The notes below the pieces were generated by a model that saw only the letters and a program-made list of their open reading frames with translations, did not search any database and was not told where the DNA came from. Shown here one piece after another: positions 21,986 to 33,750 of a stretch of DNA of 64,000 bases. The position numbers and the translations under genes are program-made. Source of the stretch: Tachypleus tridentatus. Lineage: Eukaryota; Arthropoda; Merostomata; Xiphosura; Limulidae. The first letter of the stretch is position 1; each line of letters starts with the position of its first letter. The stretch spans positions 19,833,396-19,897,395 of the forward strand of contig NC_134833.1 in NCBI RefSeq assembly GCF_004210375.1, given 5' to 3'.

Positions 21986-24751
21986 TATTATGGTAATGTC
22001 TTAATCTCTCCTCATAGCCATGTGTATGACGTCGTGTCTTTCAATGCAGTGACTACAACTTACATGTATGGAACTTTGTAGTATGGACAACAATTGCCTT
22101 TTGTCTTCAGGTAGTGTCTAAACGTCCTCTTCACTTGTGTCTCCACAACAGACAATTGTTATCCATTCTACAAAGTTTCATCATGAATACTCTGCCCAAA
22201 CAATTTATCAAACAAACGTACATGTAAGAATCATTAACCAAAAGTTACCTTTCAAAATGTTTTATTTAAATAAACAATTTGACAAGCTATTAACATTCGT
22301 TTGTACAAAATGTCTACTGAAGTGTACCTACATCAGCATTTTGTTTACATCGGTAATCAGGATGAGTATCAACAGATTGGTTAATTTACTTCTATCTGGT
22401 CTTTAACGAGATCACGTATGGATCTGATGTTTGATAACTTGTTCATACATTGTACAATTTATTATATATTATTCTGACTCCTTTTACAGTTTATTGAACA
22501 ATTTTTTTCGTTTCCTTGTTACCACTCACACACATAAATAAATATAAATGGAACACCTTCTGTAACTTCTCCCTGGATAATCTGTAGTTAAAAAGCCAGT
22601 CGAAAGTCATTTATTTTCGATTATACAATGATCAAAAACGACAGTCTGGGACTGAGAAATCGGGTTTCATCGGCCATTCGTCGATGTTTTAGAGTATTAT
22701 ATAGCAATTAAGTTTTGTCACGCTTACTCAAGCAGTCAAGGGCGAAACATCAGTGTAATTATAGGATAGGGCACTGTGTTTATGGCACTTAAGGTATTTC
22801 TTAAATTTATTCAACTTTTGCTGTGAGATGTGTGCTATTACAAGTATAAGTATACTTGTCAGTATATTCACGTGTAATGTTTTGCTAAACGGTGTGGATT
22901 ACTGAACTAAACAATTTATGTTTTAGGTTTAATGACCATATTCGTTTCTCTTGAGATTTTGTTTCATCAAATCTTATTGTTTATAATATTTTGGAATTGG
23001 TATTCATTTTTAAATTAATTTTCATGCTTAAGACGATGAGCAAAGTTAGCTATCATATAGAATTAAAACATCTAAGTTTATTGCACATTGTACGATGCTA
23101 TTGGGTTTACGACCAGCAATACAGATAATAGCGTAGGATCCCAACTTGTGTGTCTCTGTAGTTTAATTTTCATATATTTTAAGGTAAATAAATTTATAAT
23201 ATTAGGCTATTTTAATTTATATCAGAGATATGCGAATGATAAGGTCTGGTTTTAATTTTTTTATTTGTTTAATAGTTTTAATCTGGTTTAGAAGATGGGA
23301 AAGCCGAGATGAACCAGACAGGTCTCTCGTAATCCTTAAATGTTATGTTATTTTTACATGACAGGTTACATTAACAATAATTTACCTTTTCGTTCTGAGC
23401 TATGTAAGTAGCTTACATTTTGACTGGTAAATTGTATTTGCATTTAAAAGCAGTTATGCGATAATTTTCATGTAATTCAACGACTTTGTGTAAATATAAG
23501 TGCAAGATTTTTATTAGCTTATTCGCAATGCTCGTAAATACTTAGGAATACTGTATCTGATTAAACATTGATTTCTACGAAAGTTAAAACAAAGTCAGGC
23601 TTAAGTCAGCACATGAGAGTTTCCGAGATGACCTGACAACACACGTGGATAACATTCAACGAAAGTCTATAGCCTTCCACTACAGGGTGCTGGGTGGAGA
23701 TCCTCTCTTTTCCACAGCAGGGCACTAGGCGGAGTTCCACTTTCTATTCCACCACACAGCGAGCAACCCAGAATGTCGCTCAGTCATTGTAAGTGTGTTG
23801 ACGTTACTTTAAACTGGGGGTTGGTGATTATTAACTGTGGTATATTACAAAAACAGATGTTGCAACGCATAGCTCAAAATAGGGTCAGTTGATATTTTAA
23901 AATACATATATATATATATATATATAAAGTAGGCATAGTAAAAAATAAACATTTTAACAAGTTAACAACAAAAACTAGTCTATCATGTACTTTTAGGACA
24001 CTGTGCTGAATATTTGATACAAGGAATTAGTTTTCAGTTGACGATATGCACAACGAAACTAATATAAACTATTTTATCGTTTTAGGGCCTAAACATAGAT
24101 AGTTGAGAAGTATGTTGCATACAATTTTATCCATTATATTTGTCAAAAACCTATGGAAGTGAACCGTGATAACAATATTGGAAGAGCTCTAATTTTTTCT
24201 AACTAACCAATCTGAAATATTAAAGCCAAGCGAACTGAATTCAGCGCCATTTTGCTTTGTCTGGACGGTACTGTATGAAAACTACAAGTTATTAGAACTG
24301 TCGTGCGTAATTACTGATTGCTTTTGGGATTGAGTAATTAGAACTTGAAGTTTAGTTTCCATAGTAATTCATAAATAAACGCAAAGTTCACTATTTTAAT
24401 TTTACCAGCTTCTATAGCAAAAATTTCGCGTCGCTGATTTGTTTTCTATGAAAGTACTTCTCATCATTCGTTTTATTTTACGATTATCGCTTTAGTGAGG
24501 GCATTAATTTATTATTATCAAATATTTATTCCTTTCAACTGAGTAAAAGAGACGAGTTTCTCAGCAAATTTAAACTGGGTAGAAACAACATGTGTCAGTT
24601 CCTAGAAATTCCCGAGATTTAGAGTTTCCACTCAAACTACATCATAAAATCAGTTACTACTTGTGCATGGCGTAGTGTATGTAAAATTGTAATTTTACAC
24701 CCATTGTAAACGTGTAATTTAGAAACACGATGCTCTGAATTGTTTAATAGG
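21986..24751. other. Long AT-rich interval without a recognised gene
   Basis: Contains a (TA)n run at about 23908-23926 and otherwise mixed AT-rich sequence. The open frame at 22137-22406 has no family resemblance. A noncoding RNA or a distant exon cannot be excluded. Confidence 0.5.
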
Positions 24752-24878
24752 ACCCCTCAGTGACACAGCGGTATGTCTGCTGTCTTACAATGCTAGAAAC
24801 CGGGTTTCGATACCTCTGGTAGACAGAGCATAGACAACCAATGGTGTAGCTTTTTACATAAATTCAACCAACAACAAC
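24752..24878 (+). repeat. SINE-B copy with AAC tail
   Basis: CCCTCAGTGACACAGCGGTA, CTTACAATGCTAGAAACCGG, GTTTCGATACCTCTGGTAGA, CAGAGCATAGACAACC, ending in CAACCAACAACAAC. Confidence 0.88.
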
Positions 24879-24880
24879 GT

Positions 24881-25150
24881 TTTGGTTTGAATATCGCGCA
24901 AAGCTCCACACGAGCACTATCTGCGCTAGCCGTCCCTAATTAAGCAGTGTAAAGCTAGAGGGAAGGCATCTAGTCATCACCACCCACCGCAAACTCCTTG
25001 ACTACTCTTTACCAACGAATAGTGGGATTGACCGTAACATTATAACGCCCCCACGGCTGAAAGGGCGAGCATGTTTGGTGTGACGGGGATTCGAACCCGC
25101 GACCCTCAGATTACGAGTCGAGTGCCTTAAACACCTGGCCATGCAGGGCC
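24881..25150 (-). repeat. Full-length SINE-A directly abutting a SINE-B tail
   Basis: Minus-strand SINE-A (AATATCGCGCAAAGCTCCAC to GGCCATGCAGGGCC), starting at the end of the preceding SINE-B tail. Insertion into or next to the A-rich tail of an older SINE is likely. Confidence 0.9.
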
Positions 25151-25452
25151 TCACTACACTGTTTAAACAGAAACTTCATCAACCTTCATAAATATGAAAT
25201 GAGCGTATATCACTATTATTACTGTCGTCAGTTGGCACATCTGGATCATATTTTCCTAATTGTACTATCTGTTACTTTATTTGTTGGTTTTTCATAAGGT
25301 TTTAATAATTATTTCACTTTCGAGTGGCTGTGGCTTACGATATAAAATAAACTTACATTTATACACTAATTGATTGAAAGAACGAGTTCATCTAATGCAA
25401 CACGCTAGGAACTTCTATAATTATATATACTCTTATTTTAGAGAAACATAGA

Positions 25453-25715
25453 GATCGTTAATTATGTATACCCTCATTTCAAAGTAGCTGAATCATCATT
25501 AATTATGTACACCCTCAATTTGTGGCAGCTGAATGCTCGTTAATTATGTATATCTTCACTTTATGGCAGCTGAAAGATCTATAATTATGTATATCCTTAC
25601 TTTATGGCAGCTGAAAGATCGTTAATTATGTATACCCTCACTTTAGGACAGCTGAAAGATCGTTAATTATGTATACCCTCACTTTAGTGCAACTGGAAGA
25701 TCGTTAATTATGTAT
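25453..25715 (+). repeat. 41-bp tandem array, about 6 copies
   Basis: Monomer CGTTAATTATGTATACCCTC followed by ACTTTAGGACAGCTGAAAGAT, with increasing divergence towards the left. Confidence 0.9.
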
Positions 25716-25767
25716 ATATTCAATTATCTTTAAATGTGTGCACTCGTAGACCAATTTTTCAAAATTA

Positions 25768-25895
25768 TTTTGATCCCCAGTATTACAGCAATATAAAAAA
25801 AAAGTATAACTTCAAATTTGAAGCTCAAAATCCTGCGATTGGCAGGGGCGCAGATAACTCATTCTGTGGCTTTTCGCTTGGGAACAAAGAAAAAA
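25768..25895 (+). repeat. Possible degenerate SINE-C
   Basis: CCCAGTATTACAGCAATA at the head side, and GGGGCGCAGATAACTCATTC / TGTGGCTTTTCGC near the end, match the SINE-C layout loosely. The middle is A-rich and unrecognisable. Confidence 0.4.
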
Positions 25896-25897
25896 AA

Positions 25898-28800
25898 GTA
25901 TTACTCAAATTATACCACTTCGCTATCTGTGCTTTTCATTGTTAAGCAGTAAACTACTCAACTGGCTACCTGTGCTCTTCATTGTTAAGCAGTAAACTAC
26001 TCAGCTGGCTATTTGTGCTCTTCATTGTTAAGCAGTAAACTACTCAGCTGGCTATTTGTGCTCTTCATTGTTAAGCAGTAAACTACTCAACTGGCTCCCT
26101 GTGCTCTTCATTGTTAAGCAATAAACTACTCAGCTGGCTACCTGTGCTCTTCATTGTTAAGCAGTAAATTACTCAGCTGGCTACCTGTGCTCTTCATTGT
26201 TAAGCAGTAAACTACTCAACTGGCTACCTGTGCTCTTCATTGTTAAGCAGTAAATTACTCAACTGGCTACCTGTGCTCTTCATTGTTAAGCAGTAAATTA
26301 CTCAACTGGCTACCTGTGCTCTTCATTGTTAAGCAATAAACTACTCAGCTGGCTACCTGTGCTCTTCATTGTTAAGCAGTAAACTACTCAACTGGCTACC
26401 TGTGCTCTTCATTGTTAAGCAGTAAACTACTCAGCTGACTACCTGTGTTCTTCATTGTTAAGCAGTAAACTACTCAGCTGGCTACCTGTGCTCTTCATTG
26501 TTAAGCAGTAAACAACTCAGCTGGCTACCTGTGCTCTTCATTGTTAAGCAGTAAATTACTCAACTGGCTACCTGTGCTCTTCATTGTTAAGCAGTAAACT
26601 ACTCAACTGGCTACCTGTGCTCTTCATTGTTAAGCAGTAAACCACTCAACTGGCTACCTGTGCTCTTCATTGTTAAGCAGAAAATTACTCAACTGGCTAC
26701 CTGTGCTCTTCATTGTTAAGCAGTAAACTACTCAACTGGCTACCTGTGCTCTTCATTGTTAAGCAGTAAACAACTCAGCTAGCTACCTGTGCTCTTCATT
26801 GTTAAGCAGTAAATTACTCAACTGGCTACCTGTGCTCTTTATTGTTAAGCAGTAAACTACTCAACTGGCTACCTGTGCTCTTCATTGTTAAGCAGTAAAC
26901 CACTCAACTGGCTACCTGTGCTCTTCATTGTTAAGCAGTAAATTACTCAACTGGCTACCTGTGCTCTTCATTGTTAAGCAGTAAACTACTCAGCTGGATA
27001 CCTGTGCTCTTCATTGTTAAGCAGTAAATTACTCAACTGGCTTCCTGTGCTCTTCATTGTTAAGCAGTAAACAACTCAACTGGCTACCTGTGCTCTTCAT
27101 TGTTAAGCAGTAAATTACTCAACTGGCTACCTGTGCTCTTCATTGTTAAGCAGTAAACTACTCAACTGGCTACCTGTGCTCTTCATTGTTAAGCAGTAAA
27201 TTACTCAACTGGCTACCTGTGCTCTTCATTGTTAAGCAGTAAACTACTCAGCTGGATACCTGTGCTCTTCATTGTTAAGCAGTAAATTACTCAACTGGCT
27301 TCCTGTGCTCTTCATTGTTAAGCAGTAAACAACTCAGCTGGCTACCTGTGCTCTTTATTGTTAAGCAGTAAATTACTCAACTGGCTACCTGTGCTCTTCA
27401 TTGTTAAGCAGTAAAGTACTCAGCTGGATACCTGTGTTCTTCATTGTTAAGCAGTAAACTACTCAGCTGGATACCTGTGCTCTTCATTGTTAAGCAGTAA
27501 ATTACTCAACTGGCTTCCTGTGCTCTTCATTGTTAAGCAGTAAACAACTCAGCTGGCTACCTGTGCTCTTTATTGTTAAGCAGTAAATTACTCAACTGGC
27601 TGCCTGTGCTCTTCATTGTTAAGCAGTAAACTACTCAGCTGGCTACCTGTGCTCTTCATTGTTAAGCAGTAAATTACTCAACTGGCTACCTGTGCTCTTC
27701 ATTGTTAAGCAATAAACTACTCAGCTGGCTACCTGTGCTCTTCATTGTTAAGCAGTAAACTACTCAACTGGCTACCTGTGCTCTTCATTGTTAAGCAGTA
27801 AACTACTCAGCTGACTACCTGTGTTCTTCATTGTTAAGCAGTAAACTACTCAGCTGGCTACCTGTGCTCTTCATTGTTAAGCAGTAAACAACTCAGCTGG
27901 CTACCTGTGCTCTTCATTGTTAAGCAGTAAATTACTCAACTGGCTACCTGTGCTCTTCATTGTTAAGCAGTAAACTACTCAACTGGCTACCTGTGCTCTT
28001 CATTGTTAAGCAGTAAACCACTCAACTGGCTACCTGTGCTCTTCATTGTTAAGCAGAAAATTACTCAACTGGCTACCTGTGCTCTTCATTGTTAAGCAGT
28101 AAACTACTCAGCTGGATACCTGTGCTCTTCATTGTTAAGCAGTAAATTACTCAACTGGCTTCCTGTGCTCTTCATTGTTAAGCAGTAAACAACTCAGCTG
28201 GCTACCTGTGCTCTTTATTGTTAAGCAGTAAATTACTCAACTGGCTACCTGTGCTCTTCATTGTTAAGCAGTAAACTACTCAACTGGCTACCTGTGCTCT
28301 TCATTGTTAAGCAGTAAACCACTCAACTGGCTACCTGTGCTCTTCATTGTTAAGCAGTAAATTACTCAACTGGCTACCTGTGCTCTTCATTGTTAAGCAG
28401 TAAACTACTCAGCTGGATACCTGTGCTCTTCATTGTTAAGCAGTAAATTACTCAACTGGCTTCCTGTGCTCTTCATTGTTAAGCAGTAAACAACTCAGCT
28501 GGCTACCTGTGCTCTTTATTGTTAAGCAGTAAATTACTCAACTGGCTACCTGTGCTCTTCATTGTTAAGCAGTAAAGTACTCAACTGGCTACCTGTGCTC
28601 TTCATTGTTAAGCAGTAAATTACTCAACTGGCTACCTGTGCTCTTCATTGTTAAGCAGTAAACTACTCAGCTGGATACCTGTGCTCTTCATTGTTAAGCA
28701 GTAAATTACTCAACTGGCTTCCTGTGCTCTTCATTGTTAAGCAGTAAACAACTCAGCTGGCTACCTGTGCTCTTTATTGTTAAGCAGTAAATTACTCAAC

Positions 28801-29331
28801 TGGCTACCTGTGCTCTTCATTGTTAAGCAGTAAATTACTCAACTGGCTTCCTGTGCTCTTCATTGTTAAGCAGTAAATTACTCAACTGGCTACCTGTGCT
28901 CTTCATTGTTAAGCAGTAAACTACTCAGCTGGCTACCTGTGCTCTTCATTGTTAAGCAGTAAATTACTCAACTGGCTTCCTGTGCTCTTCATTGTTAAGC
29001 AGTAAACAACTCAGCTGGCTACCTGTGCTCTTTATTGTTAAGCAATTAACTTTCAGCTGGCTACCTGTGCTCTTCATTGTTAAGCAGTAAACTACTCAAC
29101 TGGCTACCTGTGCTCTTCATTGTTAAGCAATAAACTACTCAACTGGCTATCTGTGCTCTTCATTGTTAAGCAGTAAACTACTCAACTGGCTACCTGTGCT
29201 CTTCATTGTTAAGCAATAAACTACTCAACTGGCTACCTGTGCTCTTCATTGTTAAGCAATAAACTACTCAACTGGCTATCTGTGCTCTTCATTGTTAAGC
29301 AGTAAACTACTCAACTGGCTATCTGTGCTAT
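25898..29331 (+). repeat. 43-bp satellite-like array, about 79 copies, with higher-order structure
   Basis: Monomer TTAAGCAGTAAACTACTCAA / CTGGCTACCTGTGCTCTTCA / TTG. The GTTAAGC anchor runs from 25941 to 29294, 78 periods of 43 bp less one base; the lost base is in the monomer near 29041. Monomer types (AAATTACTCAA, AACAACTCAG, CTGGATACC, CTGGCTTCC, CTTTATTG) recur in fixed order, giving higher-order units of 5-7 monomers in the right half. A block of about 440 bp at 26288-26730 is repeated at 27664-28106, exactly 32 monomers (1376 bp) apart. The right end runs without a break into a SINE-B remnant. Confidence 0.97.
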
Positions 29332-29402
29332 GCCTACCGCGGATATAGAAATCTGATTTTTAACGTAACAGACATTCAAACTTACTGCCAAGCCACCAGT
29401 TA
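29294..29402 (-). repeat. SINE-B remnant at the edge of the 43-bp array
   Basis: From the last monomer the sequence continues GGCTATCTGTGCTATGCCTA, CCGCGGATATAGAAATCTGA, TTTTTAACG and GCCAAGCCACCAGT. This matches a minus-strand SINE-B from its 3' body to its head. The last monomer itself (TTAAGCAGTAAACTACTCAA) aligns with the SINE's TTAAGCACAAAGCTACACAA. Confidence 0.8.
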
Positions 29403-30486
29403 AGAGTTTAAGTTTTATGAAAGATCGTCGCTTAATGTTTATCGTTCTAATATTAAACGTTGTTTTTTTCTGGAAACGGAAAACTGAATTGAAAATTCAG
29501 CCCATGTTTAGCAGATAGATGCTCATGGTAGGTTCTGTACAACAGACTTAGAAGAAAGGAATATTTACATACTTCGTAGTGTAGTAGCTACCAACAATTT
29601 TATTACACTTATAAGCTCTTTCTTGTCACGTATTTCACTCGACTTTACTACATTTATTACTCATATTCCTCATTCCACGATATGTCATTAACCTAGCTGG
29701 TTTTTTTTTTGTCTTGTATTTAACTTTACCTTCTATCTCGTGATGTCACTGGCAGTTCTTATGTTTATTAATCTTATACGAATTTGATTGTGTTGGTTTT
29801 TCTTTCAAACCTTATTTTTGACAGTCTGTTAATTTTTCAAATGTAAATATATACAATTAAGCCTTCTCATTCTAAATAATATTTACCTTACTACAAGTTA
29901 AGTCAAAGGTCAAAGTATATCTCTCCTAGCTTAACCCTTCTTTGGCGTACTGTCACGCTACCTGTTGTTCAGTTGTTACTGAAGATATTAATACATAGGA
30001 TCGTTTCGTGTTTCTTTTATTTTTGTTTAGATCATTTAACCAACAGAAAGTTATTATTTGAGAACCACCAACAGATGGGAAGTAATACATTAAATTAACC
30101 ATCATACAACTTGTAACAAGCATTGTACTGATTATAAATTTTAAACAGAATCCGTTCTTTTGAAAAAATATTAATAAAATCAAATATATTACAAAATACG
30201 TGGTGGTTTTATAAACTGTAACATACATTCACATATACATAAAAGGAAAAACCAGCCATTATTAAAATAAACAAGTTAGCATTTTGAAATAAACTTATTG
30301 CGACCTAAATAGCAATTAGTGTTTTAATTTAAAATGAATAAACTTAATCTGATAACGGCATGAAAAACAAAATAAAACAGTTACAAATGCAACATAAAGT
30401 TTAAAGAAACAATACTTATTTTTAAGGGAAGTTGGAATGGCCAGACTAGTTTCCAAGTATATGATGTTTGAATTACAAGAGTTGGC
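29403..30486. other. AT-rich intergenic DNA, nothing recognised
   Basis: Open frames here (for example 29953-30228, minus) lack domains or supporting signals. Confidence 0.5.
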
Positions 30487-31220
30487 ATCAGGATAGATGT
30501 TAGAGTGGTTAGACTAGCTATCAGGATAGATGTTAGAGTGATTAGATTAGCTATCAGGATAGATGTTAGAGTGGTTAGACTATCTATCAGGATAGATGTT
30601 AGAGTGATTAGACTAGCTATCAGGATAGATGTTAGAGGGGTTAGACTAGCTATCAGGATAGATGTTAGAGTGGTTAGACTAGCTATCAGGATAGATGTTA
30701 GAGTGGTTAGATTAGCTATCAGGATAGATGTTAGAGTGGTTAGACTATCTATCAGGATAGATGTTAGAGTGATTAGACTAGCTATCAGGATAGATGTTAG
30801 AGGGGTTAGACTAGCTATCAGGATAGATGTTAGAGTGGTTAGACTAGCTATCAGGATAGATGTTAGAGTGGTTAGACTAGCTATCAGGATAGATGTTAGA
30901 GTGGTTAGACTAGCTATAAGGATAGATGTTAGAGTGATTAGACTAGCTATCAGGATAGATGTTAGAATGGTTAGACTAGCTATCAGGATAGATATAAGAA
31001 TGGTTAGACTAGCTATTAGAACAGTTGTTAGAATAATTAGGCTAGCTATCAGGATAGATGTTAGAATGATTAGACTAGCTATCAGGAAAGATATTAGAAT
31101 GGCTAGAGTAGTCACCAGGATAGTTGTTAGAATGGTTAGACTAGCTATCAGGATTGATGTTAGAATGGCTAGAGTAGTCACCAGGATAGTTGTTAGAATG
31201 GTTAGACTATACATCAGGAT
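30487..31220 (+). repeat. 33-bp minisatellite, about 23 copies, open on both strands
   Basis: Monomer ATCAGGATAGATGTTAGAGT / GGTTAGACTAGCT. The ATCAGG anchor spans 30487 to 31213, exactly 22 periods of 33 bp. Because the unit is a multiple of three and free of stops in two frames, it yields long reading frames on both strands (11-residue repeats ILIASLTTLTS and RLAIRIDVRVV). I see no start context, splice sites or conserved flank that would make either a gene. Confidence 0.93.
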
Positions 31221-31641
31221 ATTTATTGATATCACACGCTTTGCAGCTGTTTCAATTAAACAAAATATGAAAACGTATATGACAGGTGTTAATTTACTCA
31301 TATGACACAAAATACAGGGTATGTCAATTAATCGCAACGTTAATAAACTCTTAATGTTTCATACTGTTGCGAATGACATGCATTCACACTTTACTGATTT
31401 GTTATCAATGTGTTTAACACGGTTCATCATTCGCTATCTCTCACCTCTTTTCTACAATTCTAAATTTGGACGTAAAACAAAGTGAGTTGAATAATAAAAA
31501 CGTTTTAACAACTTTGACAGTAAAACACGAATTTGAGTTTGCAATAAAGACGGAACTTGGTTTTCTAATTAAAACTGACTTTTGTGAAATACTTTTTGAT
31601 AACTAGAAACAGTTCCGGAAATATTTGAGAGATTCCTTGAA
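31221..31641. other. AT-rich intergenic DNA, nothing recognised
   Basis: No feature was identified between the 33-bp array and the next SINE. Confidence 0.5.
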
Positions 31642-31920
31642 GGCCCCGGCATGGCCAGGTGGTTTAAGGCGTTCGACTTGTAATCTGAGGGTCGCGGGTT
31701 CGAATCCCCATCATACCAAATATGCTCTCCATTTCAGCCATGAGAGCATTATAATGTGACGGTCAATCTCACTATTCGTTTGTGAAAGAGTAGCTCAAGA
31801 GTTGGCGGTGGATGGTGATAACTAGCTGCTTTCTCTCTAGTCTTACATTGCTAAATTAGGGATGGGTAGCGCAGATAGCCCTCGTGTAGCTTTGCGCAAA
31901 ATTCAAAACCAACAAACAAA
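31642..31920 (+). repeat. Full-length SINE-A
   Basis: GGCCCCGGCATGGCCAGGTG, CGCGGGTTCGAATCCCCATC, CTATTCGTTTGTGAAAGAG, ending AACCAACAAACAAA. Close to the family consensus. Confidence 0.93.
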
Positions 31921-32425
31921 TCATTTACTTAAAAAAAGATTCAATAGTTTGAACCGTTTATTCTTTTTTATGTCATTTTGTTTAAATAATCCAATATTAA
32001 GAATACGGATGTTTTAAAATGCTAAGTCGCTTTAAAGTACAAAGTTTGGGGTAGTGACTGAGATGAAGAACACAATGTTCGGTGAATGTTTTTGTTTTGT
32101 AAACTTGTATAAAATAGCATATCACTATTATTTGCTTAACGCTGGAGTATTGGAAAGTTTTTGGAGAGACATTTGGATTCTGTTCAAGAACTAAAAGTAA
32201 TGTTACGGATGTCCTTACCGTGACAGAACACTAGCAATGAATGAATGTCTTTATTGTTAACGACATTTGTTGTATTTATATTAAATAATTTTGACAGCTG
32301 AATCTATCTTGACTGGATGGTAACAGTGGCTAATTATCTCAGGCTTCACATTCAATTACAAAACAGTAATTTCAAATCATGAAATTATATTAACTTATTC
32401 CAAAACAACATGTATGCAATATGAG
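31921..32425. other. AT-rich intergenic DNA, nothing recognised
   Basis: No exon or repeat was identified. Confidence 0.5.
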
Positions 32426-32558
32426 CCCCCCCCAGTTGCTCAGCGGTATGTTCGTGAACTTACAACGCTAAAACCGGGTTTCGATACCTGTGGTGGGCAG
32501 AGCATAGATAGCCCATTGTGTAGCTTTGTGCTTAATTCAAAACAACAACAACAACAAT
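32426..32558 (+). repeat. Full-length SINE-B with AAC tail and target duplication
   Basis: CCCAGTTGCTCAGCGGTATG, CTTACAACGCTAAAACCGGG, GGTGGGCAGAGCATAGATAG, ending in (AAC)n. The direct repeat ATGCAATATG flanks it (about 32413 and 32556). Confidence 0.92.
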
Positions 32559-33650
32559 GCAATATGGTGTCAACTAAACGCCTAGATTGGTCAAGCGTGA
32601 TCTATCTCTTCATATTACCTTTGTTGTCTCACAAACGACCCATATAATGAACGTTTTGAATAAGGCTTTGCGTGTATTGAACACGATAACTTGTTGAGCT
32701 ATAAATTTGAGTAAAAAGTCTCGTCGACAAGAGCGTGTCACGTGCAAAGCGTGTCATTGAAATGTTTTCATACACCCATCTTTCTGTCACATGGGACAAT
32801 TAAATAAAAGTGTAAGAAGAATTATTGTACTTTTTATTATGCGTGATATTACTAACATATGTATCCAATATTTCGTTAGGTTATTTTGTTTGAATGAGCA
32901 GCCAATAGAAAGAAATGGACCAGAAGATTATATAAATGGTAAACAAAGGCAACCAAAAGAAAACTAAGATTACTGAATACAAATGTGGACGTGGATGATT
33001 TCTAACAAAACAAAATACAGGTTTATCCTGAAAATAAGGTTCAAGAGTTGAGTTGCAAGAATTTTGTATTTTCAAGTTGCAACGCAATTAGAAACTGCAA
33101 TGCTCAGCTGGAACAACAGACCAGCGCGTGCGACAAAAAGGAGAAAACAACACCCACTCGCTGCCTACTTAAACCCGCTTCGCTTCTTCTTTGTGGGTAT
33201 TTGGGTATGTTTAATTTTTCAATACCCAGGAGGGTCAGGTGCACAAGACCTCTTCCTCCATCCATAGCTTTCATGTCGGCTACTATTAAGAATTTGTTGT
33301 TGTAGTGCTTTTGGGCCAGAGTGACCCACAGTACTCTGACCCTTTTCAGGGCAATGTCCATGTACTGTCTTGATTTGCCCTTCTTTCGTTTTTTTTCTTT
33401 TATCCATTTACAACTTAAACCCATAGAAAGGAGGTTGGTTGTTTGTAAGCACTAGTTGCTCTGGGTAAATCTGACGCTAGGGTTTCAGTAACTAACATGA
33501 GAGTTATTCAAACTGGAAAACTTTCCCCAAAATCTGAATAAACAGTAAACCTGTAAAAATTATGGTGAATTAATTCAATGATATAAAATATCGAAATTAA
33601 ATGTTATTATTTTTACTATGGTACTGTTTTATAAAACGTTATGCTAAAGT
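32559..33650. other. Unidentified interval with a moderately GC-rich core
   Basis: The stretch 33100-33480 is richer in GC than its surroundings and contains CpG-rich words (CAGCGCGTGCGAC, CACTCGCTGCC). Frames on both strands are open for 60-106 codons, but none has a recognisable domain. It could be the remains of the hAT element whose end is at 33750, or an old exon or UTR. Confidence 0.4.
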
Positions 33651-33750
33651 ACTGTGTGTAAGGGGGGGATATTTGAAAGCATTTTCGTGATTAAAACTTG
33701 TTTTATTCACACCAAGGGAGCCTCAATCTAAAAGAGTTTGGGAACCACTG
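33651..33750 (-). mobile_element. Probable hAT element end (solo terminus)
   Basis: Ends AAAGAGTTTGGGAACCACTG. Read inward this is CAGTGGTTCCCAAACTC, a terminal inverted repeat typical of hAT elements. The inner flank has a G run (AAGGGGGGGAT) often seen near such ends. No partner terminus was found upstream, so the element is truncated or its other end has diverged. Confidence 0.6.

Noticed and set aside
25898-29331. CRISPR-like array
   Set aside because: The repeats are contiguous with no unique spacers, and the context is a eukaryotic genome.
29953-30228. Small membrane-protein-like frame (minus strand)
   Set aside because: Hydrophobic composition is expected from AT-rich DNA; no start context, conservation or splice evidence.
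30381-31337. Long repetitive reading frame (318 codons, minus strand) as a gene
   Set aside because: It is generated by a 33-bp stop-free minisatellite; the opposite strand is equally open and there is no domain, signal or splice support.
33104-33424. Lysine-rich minus-strand frame of 106 codons as a gene
   Set aside because: Overlaps comparable frames on the other strand, shows no domain, and lies next to a probable hAT end. Kept only as an unexplained segment.
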